From assembly GCF_900182785.1 (NCBI RefSeq), contig NZ_FXTS01000002.1, forward strand, positions 1 through 64,000: a stretch of DNA of 64,000 nt, read 5' to 3'. Both the position numbers and the translations under genes were made by a program. The stretch is from Oceanospirillum linum. GTDB taxonomy: Bacteria > Pseudomonadota > Gammaproteobacteria > Pseudomonadales > Halomonadaceae. The stretch's first letter is position 1; every line of letters starts with the position of its first letter. The notes beneath the pieces are model-generated. The model was not told the DNA's origin. It made no database searches and saw only the letters and a program-made list of their open reading frames with translations. Shown here piece after piece: positions 34,572-42,170 of this stretch.

Positions 34572-34574
34572 GAG

Positions 34575-35327
34575 TTAACCCATCTTTCCGGCAAACATAT
34601 AACCTGCGCCGTGGGCGGTGAGAATAAAGTGCGGGTCTGAGGGGTTATCCCTAAGCTTGCGCCGCAGTCGGCCGATCATTACATCCACGGACCTATCGTT
34701 AGGTGTCCATTCCCGACCGTGCACGGTATCGATCAGCTGGTCGCGGGACAGCACTTGTCCTGAGTTTTTCAGCAGGGCGTGCAAGAGTCGGTATTCTCCT
34801 TCTGGCAGGCGTTCTTTTTGGCCTTCAGGGCTTTGCAGTTGGCGCTTGTTGCCGTCCATTACCCAGCCTTCAAACTGGATCAGAATACGCTCTTTCGGGG
34901 TATTGCTATCCTGTTCCGGTGCTTTTAATCGCCAGAGCAGATTCTTAACCCGAACGATCAGTTCCCGGGCGTTAAAGGGTTTAGCGACATAGTCATCGGC
35001 TCCCATCTCAAGACCGACGATACGGTCGATATCATCGGCTTTGCTGGACACCAGAATAATACCAACCCGGGAGGTGGCGCGCAGCTCGCGGGTGAGGGTC
35101 AGGCCGTCTTTACCGGGCAGATTGATATCCAGCAGTACCAGGTCAATCTTTTGCTCAATAACACGGTCGGTGAGATCATCGGCCTGCTCCGTTTCACTAA
35201 CCTGATAGCCTTCGTTACGGAAATAGCTGACCAGTAATGAGCGTGAGGCCAGGTCATCTTCAACCACAAGAATATGGTATTGACTCTGAGGCTTTTTCGC
35301 CAAGCAGTTTTGGGGCTTTATTGTCAT
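34575..35327 (-). CDS. OmpR-family response regulator
   Basis: A 250-residue regulator. The receiver domain (about 18-135) carries the acidic pair VVEDDLAS, the phospho-acceptor Asp in VLLDINLPGKDG and the conserved Lys in DDYVAKPFNARE. The C-terminal winged-helix DNA-binding domain (about 150-248) ends in RLRRKLRDNPSDPHFILTAHGAGYMF. It is the first gene of a unit with the giant kinase and is divergent from qhpA, so it likely controls the QHNDH operon, taking the place of the AraC-type QhpR described in other bacteria (inference). Confidence 0.9.
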   Translation of the reverse strand: MTIKPQNCLAKKPQSQYHILVVEDDLASRSLLVSYFRNEGYQVSETEQADDLTDRVIEQKIDLVLLDINLPGKDGLTLTRELRATSRVGIILVSSKADDIDRIVGLEMGADDYVAKPFNARELIVRVKNLLWRLKAPEQDSNTPKERILIQFEGWVMDGNKRQLQSPEGQKERLPEGEYRLLHALLKNSGQVLSRDQLIDTVHGREWTPNDRSVDVMIGRLRRKLRDNPSDPHFILTAHGAGYMFAGKMG

Positions 35328-35386
35328 TTTAGTAGCTTCGTTATTCTTCTTTTGAGTCTGAGTCTAGCAAACATCCCTAAGGGACA

Positions 35387-35404
35387 CCAAACTATCAGGT
35401 TTGG
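35387..35404. promoter_or_regulatory. inverted repeat in the regulator-qhpA divergent region
   Basis: CCAAAC / GTTTGG with a 6-base loop, followed on the plus strand by CGGTTTTTTATTTTT. It resembles a terminator but no plus-strand gene precedes it, so an operator or an antisense terminator is possible. Confidence 0.35.
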
Positions 35405-35468
35405 CGGTTTTTTATTTTTATTCTTTTAAATCAGTTGGTTATAAATATTTATTTTAAATATAGGGTAT

Positions 35469-35518
35469 TTGTTACATCTGGCTACAACTTCATACATTTG
35501 ATGAAAACTCTGTTTACA
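35469..35518 (+). promoter_or_regulatory. split element upstream of qhpA
   Basis: TTGTTACATCT (35469-35479), ACATTTG (35494-35500) and TTTACA (35513-35518), the counterpart of 25081-25141. The spacing of the first block differs from that copy by 11 bases, one helical turn. Confidence 0.45.
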
Positions 35519-35645
35519 CCTGGGGGGTAACTTACCTAAAGCAGAGAATTCGCCCCGGCTGTTTTGCTTTCAGTCTTATGCCCTTCTGAGCTGGGAAGAG
35601 AATCTGATGAGCTTGAGTAGATAATAATAAGTAGGAGACTTGCCC

Positions 35646-37235
35646 TTGAATAAGAATAAGATAACCCGTGCGCTTCTGGGTGCCGGTGCCTTGACTCTGA
35701 TGAGTCTGTCACCGGCACAGGCTCAAGATGCCGACGGCACATCTATTATTCGTGAGCGCTGTACCGTCTGTCACATCGATTCCGGTGATGCCGACAAGCC
35801 GTTCTCACGGATCAGCGAACAACGTAAAACCCCGGAAGGCTGGATGATGACCATCAGCCGGATGCAGAAGCTGCGTGGTGCGGTAATTCCCGCCAATGAG
35901 AAGCGCGCGCTGGTGAAGTATCTGGCGGATAATCAGGGTTTGGCTCCGACTGAAACTGATGGGCTGCGTTACGTGCTGGAGAAAGAGCCGAACGTGCTGG
36001 AGTCCTTCGATCCTCTGATTCAGGAAACCTGTGTTCGTTGTCACTCGGGTGCGCGTATCGCCCTGCAGCGCCGTACTGAAGACGAGTGGAAGTGGCTGGT
36101 GCATTTCCACATGGGGCAGCAGCCAACTGCTGAACTCCATGCCGGTGCCCGTGACCGCGACTGGTTCGGTATCGCGCTGAATCAGGTGGCTCCTAAGCTG
36201 GGGCAGGATTACGCGCTGGATACCAAAGCATGGAGCCAGTGGCAGGCCGCTGTCAAGCAGCCATTGAACGGCACCTGGGCGATGTCCGGTTTTCTGCCTC
36301 AGAGGGGGAACTTCAACGCTGATGTGGTCGTCACCAAAACCGATAACGATCACTACGAGCTGACCCTTAACGGTCAGTATGAGGATGGCTCGAAGCTGTC
36401 CGGGAGTGGTAAAGCTGTAGTGTACACAGGCTACGAATGGCGCGCTTCTGTCACTCTTGACGGTGTGAAGATGCGTCAGGTACTGGCAGCCTCTGCCGAT
36501 GGCAAAACCCTCGCCGGTCGTATGTTTGAGCGCGATGCGGATGTGATGGGGGGGCCGGTAACGGCGGTTAAAGCCAATGCCATCACCAAAATCTCTCCTT
36601 CCTATATCCGGCAGGGGGAACGCAAACTGATCACCGTATCAGGTAGCCAGCTGAAAGGTACGGTTGCACTGGGTTCCGGTGTGAAAGTGATCCGAGTGCA
36701 ATCCCGCGATAACAATCATCTGACTGTACTGGCAGAAGCCAGCCACTCCGCCGCTGTGGGCAGCCGCAATGTGCAGGTGGGTAAAACCTCCTCCAAAGGT
36801 GCTTTGACGGTTTACGACCAGCTGGCCCGTGTTGAGATCACACCGGTTGATTCAATCGCCCGTGTAGGGGGGGCTGGAGGCCTGATTCCGAAGCAGAAGT
36901 CCTGGTATCGTGCGGTGGGTTATGCTGCAGGTCAGGATGGCAAGCCGGGTACGGCGGATGATCTGCGTCTGGGCTATATGCCTGCCAGTTGGTCGCTGAA
37001 GCCGTTTAACGAGATCGCGGTTCACGATGAAGATATCAAGTACGCAGGTACCATCGACAGCCGTGGCATCTTCACCCCCGGTGATGCGGGACCGAATCCG
37101 GCTCGCAAAATGTCCACCAATAACGTGGGTAATCTGGCGGTTGTCGGCACGGTAGAAGATGGTCAGCAGACTGTTTCTGCCGAGACTCATCTGCTGGTGA
37201 CGGTACAGAAATTTGTTCAGGCCCTGATCGACTAA
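35646..37235 (+). CDS. qhpA: quinohemoprotein amine dehydrogenase subunit alpha (diheme)
   Basis: A 529-residue secreted subunit. A signal peptide (KITRALLGAGALTLMSLSPAQAQ) is followed by two c-type heme motifs: C39-TVC-H43 and C129-VRC-H133. The rest folds as beta domains, as in known alpha subunits. QHNDH oxidises primary amines in the periplasm and passes electrons through these hemes. Start: AGGAG at 35633-35637 fits the TTG at 35646 (8 bases). The alternative TTG at 35640 is only 2 bases from it. A TTG start may hold expression down. It heads the qhp operon, divergent from the response regulator. Confidence 0.9.
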   Translation: MNKNKITRALLGAGALTLMSLSPAQAQDADGTSIIRERCTVCHIDSGDADKPFSRISEQRKTPEGWMMTISRMQKLRGAVIPANEKRALVKYLADNQGLAPTETDGLRYVLEKEPNVLESFDPLIQETCVRCHSGARIALQRRTEDEWKWLVHFHMGQQPTAELHAGARDRDWFGIALNQVAPKLGQDYALDTKAWSQWQAAVKQPLNGTWAMSGFLPQRGNFNADVVVTKTDNDHYELTLNGQYEDGSKLSGSGKAVVYTGYEWRASVTLDGVKMRQVLAASADGKTLAGRMFERDADVMGGPVTAVKANAITKISPSYIRQGERKLITVSGSQLKGTVALGSGVKVIRVQSRDNNHLTVLAEASHSAAVGSRNVQVGKTSSKGALTVYDQLARVEITPVDSIARVGGAGGLIPKQKSWYRAVGYAAGQDGKPGTADDLRLGYMPASWSLKPFNEIAVHDEDIKYAGTIDSRGIFTPGDAGPNPARKMSTNNVGNLAVVGTVEDGQQTVSAETHLLVTVQKFVQALID

Positions 37236-37270
37236 TCCGATCTGGACACTGAACCACCTCAGAACAGAAG

Positions 37271-37295
37271 CACCTCCGGCAACTGGCCGGAGGTG
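37271..37295 (+). other. intra-operon stem-loop between qhpA and qhpD
   Basis: A perfect 10-base stem CACCTCCGGC / GCCGGAGGTG with a 5-base loop and no T-run. It probably uncouples the high-level structural subunit mRNA from the maturase mRNA. Confidence 0.65.
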
Positions 37296-37318
37296 GGATA
37301 ACAATAAGTGAGGTCAAC

Positions 37319-38752
37319 ATGGGTTCCTTATCCCTGGTTAAACCCAATATGCATCTGGTGGATGTGGAAACGCGCAAAATGCTGTTTCATATTCCCACCA
37401 GCAGCCTGTTTGAACTGGAAGGCCTGAGCCGCGAGCTTATTGAGCTGTTCGCGGATCAGGAGGATGTCACTGCAGGCATGATCCGTGATCGCTTTCAGGG
37501 CCGTTATGCCGCCGATGATGTGATGGAAACCATCGAAGAACTGAAGGCGCTGAAAGTGCTTTCCGATGGTGGTGTGGTGCAGATTAATCATGAGCCGCAG
37601 CAGGTGAATCAGTTCCCGCTGACAACCATCGTATTGAACACCAATACCGGTTGTAACTTGAGCTGCACGTACTGCTACAAGGAAGATCTGACCACGCCAT
37701 CCAAGGGCGACAAGATGTCGGTGGAAACGGCGATCAAATCAGTTGAGATGCTGCTGGAGGAATCCCCGGATCAGCGTCAGTACAATGTGGTCTTCTTCGG
37801 CGGCGAGCCGCTGACCAATATGCCCCTGATCCGTGAGGTGGTGGCCTATTGCGAAGCGCGTTTTGCAGAGTTGGAAGCTGAGGTGAGTTTCACCATGACC
37901 ACCAACGCCACCCTGCTGACGGATGATCTGGTGGAGTGGTTTAACGACCATAACTTTGGGCTGACCATCTCCATGGATGGCCCTAAGGCGATGCACGATA
38001 AAAACCGTATCACCGTGGGCGGGCAGGGAACCTATGACGTGGTGAAGAAGAAGGTAGGCCAGCTGCTGGCCCGCTATGATTCCCGTCCGGTGGGTTGCAG
38101 GGTCACCCTGACCCACGGCATTACCGACGTGGAAGCGATCTTCGATCACCTGCATCATGATCTGGGCTTTGCCGAGGTGGGCTTTGGTCCAGTGACCTCC
38201 GGCGATATCAGTGCCTTTAACCTGAATGCTGATGAGATGAAAGCCGTGTTTGAGGGCATGAAGCATCTGGGACGTAAGTACCTGAAAGCGGCACTGAATC
38301 ATCAGAATTTCGGTTTCGGTAATATGCATCAGCTGATGACGGACCTGCACGAAGGCAACAAGAAACAGCTGCCCTGTGGAGCAGGTGTCGCCCTGTTAGC
38401 GGTGGATACCAAAGGTGGTATTAATCTGTGTCACCGCTTCACCGGCTCAGAACTACCTACCTTTGGTGATGTGGATGCCGGTATCAACAAGCCTCAGTTA
38501 TCCGCTTTTGTAGAGCAGCGTCTCGACCGTACCGATACCGGTTGTGAGACCTGCCGTATCCGCAATATCTGTTCCGGTGGTTGTTATCACGAAAGTTATG
38601 CTAAGTACGGCGATGCGAGCACCCCATCCTATCACTACTGTGATCTGTTGCGTGACTGGGTGGATTTCGGTGTGGATGTCTACACCCGCATCATGCTGGA
38701 GAACCCGGCGTTCTTTGATACATATGTATCTCCAAGAAGGAATTCCCGATGA
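37319..38752 (+). CDS. qhpD: radical SAM maturase of QHNDH gamma subunit
   Basis: A 477-residue radical SAM enzyme. The [4Fe-4S] motif is C112-NLS-C116-TY-C119, preceded by a PqqD-like N-terminal region. C-terminal SPASM-type cysteines follow in CGAGVALLAVDTKGGINLC and CETCRIRNICSGGCYHESYAKYGDASTPSYHYC. QhpD forms the intrapeptidyl Cys-to-Asp/Glu thioether bonds in the gamma subunit in the cytoplasm. Its stop overlaps the qhpC start (ATGA), linking synthesis of the maturase and its substrate. Confidence 0.92.
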   Translation: MGSLSLVKPNMHLVDVETRKMLFHIPTSSLFELEGLSRELIELFADQEDVTAGMIRDRFQGRYAADDVMETIEELKALKVLSDGGVVQINHEPQQVNQFPLTTIVLNTNTGCNLSCTYCYKEDLTTPSKGDKMSVETAIKSVEMLLEESPDQRQYNVVFFGGEPLTNMPLIREVVAYCEARFAELEAEVSFTMTTNATLLTDDLVEWFNDHNFGLTISMDGPKAMHDKNRITVGGQGTYDVVKKKVGQLLARYDSRPVGCRVTLTHGITDVEAIFDHLHHDLGFAEVGFGPVTSGDISAFNLNADEMKAVFEGMKHLGRKYLKAALNHQNFGFGNMHQLMTDLHEGNKKQLPCGAGVALLAVDTKGGINLCHRFTGSELPTFGDVDAGINKPQLSAFVEQRLDRTDTGCETCRIRNICSGGCYHESYAKYGDASTPSYHYCDLLRDWVDFGVDVYTRIMLENPAFFDTYVSPRRNSR

Positions 38753-39069
38753 AACATCTCAAATCATTTAACAAGAAAGCAAAAATGCTCGACCGCACGG
38801 TTTCTCCTGATCAGGTGGAAGATGTAGTGGCGATGCAATCCATTGTCGGCTGTACCTCGGTTAACGATCCGGGCTGGGAAGTGGATCCGTTCGGGGGGCT
38901 GGGCTCTTTGTGTCAGCCGATGGAAGCGGATCTGTACGGTTGTGCCGATGCCTGCTGGTGGCCGGCTCAGGTGCCCGACACCATGAGTTCGCACCCTAAC
39001 TGGTCGCAGGATGTGGTTAAGGCCGATGAAGACTGGCGTAAACTGGACAGTATTTTCCCGGAAGAATAA
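38749..39069 (+). CDS. qhpC: QHNDH gamma subunit precursor (CTQ-bearing)
   Basis: A 106-residue precursor. The spacing of key residues matches the known gamma subunit when 28 leader residues are subtracted: Cys35-Glu44, Cys55-Asp61 and Cys69-Asp77 for the three thioether bridges, and Cys65-Trp71 for the cysteine tryptophylquinone (CTQ) cofactor in GCADACWWPAQVPD. The 28-residue leader (to VEDVVA) would be removed by the QhpE protease. It has no Sec signal, consistent with export by the dedicated transporter QhpF. The start overlaps the qhpD stop by 4 bases. Confidence 0.93.
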   Translation: MKHLKSFNKKAKMLDRTVSPDQVEDVVAMQSIVGCTSVNDPGWEVDPFGGLGSLCQPMEADLYGCADACWWPAQVPDTMSSHPNWSQDVVKADEDWRKLDSIFPEE

Positions 39070-39117
39070 GCGATCCCCTCGGGGGAGAGACCGAAGTGGA
39101 TTGTGGAGAATAACAAG

Positions 39118-40287
39118 ATGATAAAACCCGTATTTTCAAGACTGACAGGTGCAGTACGCACCGCAGCACTGGGCTCTCTTCTGGGTGCCGGTGCGGTTTT
39201 AACCGGCTGTGCCGGAATGCCTGGTGCCGATAACGGCGGAATGACAGAGATGAAGGCTGGTGGTCATGAGTACATGCTGACGGTAACCCGTCCGAACAAG
39301 CTGCATGTGGTCGATACCGAAACTGACAAGCTGCTGCACAGCTGTGATGTGCCGGGTACCTTTGGTAACGGCTCTATCGCCATCTCGCCGGATGGCCGTA
39401 CCGCTTATGTGCTATCGAACATGATGGAAGATGTTTACGGCATCGATATCACCAACTGTGAGGTCACCTTCTCGGCGAAACAGTCTTACGCCAATGTGCA
39501 GGTAAAGACTTTTATCTCGCTGGCGGTGAGCGCGGATGGTAAAGAGTTGTACACAGTCCAGAACCCGGTACGTAAACACATCGACCGCTTTGAAACCATG
39601 CCGCCGCGCCTTGCGGTATACAACACCGATGCGGGTCTTAATGTTCTGCCGGATCGTACCTTCCCGGTGGATCGTCGTATCACCAAGATCGCGGCGATGG
39701 AAAATGGCGAAGTGATTCTGGGTGGTGGCGATATCAAAGCGATCAACCCGGATAACGGTAAAACCCGTCTGATTACACCGCTGCAGAACTGGGAGCGAGC
39801 ACCGGACAAGTGGGTTCCACCGGATGCTTTTGCCATGCACAGCATGGGTGAGCACGTGGGTGAATTTATCATGCCGTACTTCACCATTCGCTGGAACGGC
39901 GAGCCGGGTGATGAGTCCAAGGCGGATTTCCTCTGGGGGCATGTGCGCATCGACCTGAAAAATGGCGATGTGGAATCCATCGAGACGGTGCCGTTCGAGT
40001 TTATCGTCTTTAACTGGGTAACCGACCCGAACAACAAGGATGTGATGTTTGGCTCTTTCAATCAGTTGTCCAAACACAACCTGAAAACGGGTAAAACCCT
40101 GGGTGTTCACGGTATGGAGCACACCTACTACAACATCAACATGACCCAGGATGGTCAGAAGATCTACGTGGGAGGCGCCGGAAACACCATCTCGGTTCAT
40201 GAACCAGATAACCTGGAGCGCATTGGCTACATACAAATGCCCGGCGATATGTCCACTTCTGATTTACGCCTGTCAGTGCTGGAATAG
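39118..40287 (+). CDS. qhpB: QHNDH subunit beta (beta-propeller), predicted lipoprotein
   Basis: A 389-residue subunit built of propeller repeats (for example KLHVVDTETDKLLHSCDVPG and IAISPDGRTAYVLSN near the start). The start at ATG 39118 has GGAG 9 bases upstream; the GTG at 39103 overlaps that site. The signal sequence ends in a lipobox-like L28-TG-C31, so the subunit may be lipid-anchored in the periplasm, which would tether the dehydrogenase. The known soluble enzymes have a cleaved secreted beta subunit. A strong hairpin follows at 40309-40337. Confidence 0.9.
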   Translation: MIKPVFSRLTGAVRTAALGSLLGAGAVLTGCAGMPGADNGGMTEMKAGGHEYMLTVTRPNKLHVVDTETDKLLHSCDVPGTFGNGSIAISPDGRTAYVLSNMMEDVYGIDITNCEVTFSAKQSYANVQVKTFISLAVSADGKELYTVQNPVRKHIDRFETMPPRLAVYNTDAGLNVLPDRTFPVDRRITKIAAMENGEVILGGGDIKAINPDNGKTRLITPLQNWERAPDKWVPPDAFAMHSMGEHVGEFIMPYFTIRWNGEPGDESKADFLWGHVRIDLKNGDVESIETVPFEFIVFNWVTDPNNKDVMFGSFNQLSKHNLKTGKTLGVHGMEHTYYNINMTQDGQKIYVGGAGNTISVHEPDNLERIGYIQMPGDMSTSDLRLSVLE

Positions 40288-40308
40288 GGGTTGTTTCATC
40301 TTCACTCC

Positions 40309-40337
40309 GACCTAAAGGGCGCTCTTCCCTTTAGGTC
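40309..40337 (+). terminator. hairpin after qhpB
   Basis: A perfect 11-base stem GACCTAAAGGG / CCCTTTAGGTC with a 7-base loop, followed by ACTTTTA. It is likely a terminator or attenuator, separating qhpADCB from the channel gene. Confidence 0.7.
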
Positions 40338-40616
40338 ACTTTTACAGAGCCCCGATAGTTTTAGCTTCGGGATGCTGGAATCAAGTCATTTCCTAATAGC
40401 CTGAACAGTTTTGGCTGCTATTCGCTGAAGAGTTCAGTATGACCTGAAAAGCATTCTTAATGCCATTTTATGGCAAAGATGTGTGAAATATACGCAAGCA
40501 AGTGCAGGAAAGTATTGACAATAAATGCCAAGAGCCTTTTAGGCAGGATGAGCAATATAGCCTTAGACCCAATGCATCAATATTAAAGAAATAATAACAA
40601 CGAGCAGGACTGAAAA
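40338..40616. other. intergenic region before the channel gene
   Basis: AT-rich. It holds a possible -35 TTGACA at 40515-40520 without a convincing -10 at the right distance, and a small CCCGA/TCGGG inverted repeat near 40353-40373. No gene seen. Confidence 0.35.
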
Positions 40617-41942
40617 ATGTTAAAAGCCATCAGAAAACCTCTATGCAATGCTATTTTTCTGGCAAGTTTGCCGGCCTATGTTCAGGCGGCAGTAATCTCT
40701 GAGAGTGATCGTGGAAGTATTGAATTTAATGTGGAGGCTGCCGCTTCAGTGATGTCTGCCGGTGAAAATTATACCGGTACTCCGGGTGATAAACATTGGC
40801 AGGAAGCTTATATCAAAGGCGACCTGGCAGCGACGCGTCAGATAAATATCGATCACTCCATTTATGGTTCGCTTGGAGTTATCGCGCTGGGGACTTTTGG
40901 TGATGGCGACGCCGGTGGCTTTACCACGGGCGATGAGAGTAAAGCTCATCTGGAAAATGCGTTTGTCGGTTGGCGCTACAAAGACGGTTTACTTGATCTG
41001 TCCGCAGGGCGTCAGAATTTTGTTTTGGGTGATGGTTTTTTGATTGCCGGCGATGCCTTGAGTCCGGGTGAAGGTTTCGATCAGTTCTCGAACGGCAGTC
41101 TGGATCGTGGCGGTGCATACTATTTGGCCGGTCGTAAAAGTTTTGATAATACCCTGATTCTGAAAGTAGACCCTGACGGTCCGGTTCGTGGCGACCTGTT
41201 CTGGTTAAAATCTGACAATAATTTCCAACAGAGACCGGAACTGACCGGTGTTAACCTGGAATACGTTGATGGGAGTTTGGGAACTATCGGTGTCAGCTAT
41301 ATGAGGGTGACTGATCTGGATGTAGGCAAAGGCTTAGGTCTGTACGACAACCGTGATGGTATGAATACCTTCAGTGTACGTGCTCAGGGTACTGCGGGTG
41401 TTGAAGAGTTATTTCTGAATTTTGAATACGCGATAGAAAGTGGTGGTGATCAGGCAAAAAAAGATGCTACAGCCTGGACTGCAGAGGCAGGTTGGATGTT
41501 CTCAGGCCTACCTTGGACGCCGATTGTTAATTACCGCTATGCCATTTTTTCTGGTGATAAAGCAGGTACAGCAGATGATGAGAGCTTTGATCCTTTATTT
41601 TTCGGTGTAACCCGTGGTTTTGGTACTTGGTTTCAGGGTGAGGTCGCAGCTAATTATGCCGGCCCATTTAACTCGGGTAATAATGTTAACCGCTTGGATA
41701 TCACCTTGTTACCGCAGGAAAATATCGCACTGGGTGTCCAATACTGGAAATTTGGTAAAGAAGAGAATAATGATTTCGAAGCTAAAGAGCTGGATCTGTA
41801 CGCCTTCTGGGGTATTAATGATAATTTCAGTGTGATTCCTCTAATCGGCGTCTATGAACCTGAAGGAACTGTTAATACAGGTTTGCAGGGTAACGATGAT
41901 AAGAATATCTATATGCAGGCGATGGTGATGTTTAACTATTGA
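40617..41942 (+). CDS. outer-membrane beta-barrel channel (alginate-export/porin-like)
   Basis: A 441-residue outer-membrane protein. The signal peptide ends in YVQA near residue 24. The mature chain alternates short amphipathic strands with Gly/Asp/Asn-rich turns (for example LSAGRQNFVLGDGFLIAG) and closes with an aromatic-terminal strand ending MVMFNY. It resembles the alginate_exp/DcaP-type barrel group, used for uptake of small organic molecules. It lies inside the qhp cluster, between the structural genes and qhpFEG, which suggests passage of amine substrates into the periplasm (inference). It is not one of the recognised qhp biogenesis genes. Confidence 0.75.
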   Translation: MLKAIRKPLCNAIFLASLPAYVQAAVISESDRGSIEFNVEAAASVMSAGENYTGTPGDKHWQEAYIKGDLAATRQINIDHSIYGSLGVIALGTFGDGDAGGFTTGDESKAHLENAFVGWRYKDGLLDLSAGRQNFVLGDGFLIAGDALSPGEGFDQFSNGSLDRGGAYYLAGRKSFDNTLILKVDPDGPVRGDLFWLKSDNNFQQRPELTGVNLEYVDGSLGTIGVSYMRVTDLDVGKGLGLYDNRDGMNTFSVRAQGTAGVEELFLNFEYAIESGGDQAKKDATAWTAEAGWMFSGLPWTPIVNYRYAIFSGDKAGTADDESFDPLFFGVTRGFGTWFQGEVAANYAGPFNSGNNVNRLDITLLPQENIALGVQYWKFGKEENNDFEAKELDLYAFWGINDNFSVIPLIGVYEPEGTVNTGLQGNDDKNIYMQAMVMFNY

Positions 41943-42170
41943 TCGGCTCGTTATAGTTAAGCTCTGTAAGTAAACGGAACGTTCAAAGCTCCATGTACTT
42001 CTCTGCTGAAGATCATCATGTAGCCAAGTCTGCCCGTCTGCTGTGAGTATTACTGCTTGAGTAATGGAGATGAGACCTTTGGATCCCAAGGATGGAAATG
42101 AGAGCAAGGCTATTGCCAGGGGCAATACAACATCATAAAGACAGCAAGACATACTCAATCGGAGCTTTTA

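Noticed and set aside
35387..35404. Intrinsic terminator on the plus strand before qhpA
   Set aside because: No plus-strand gene precedes it; kept only as an inverted repeat of unknown role.
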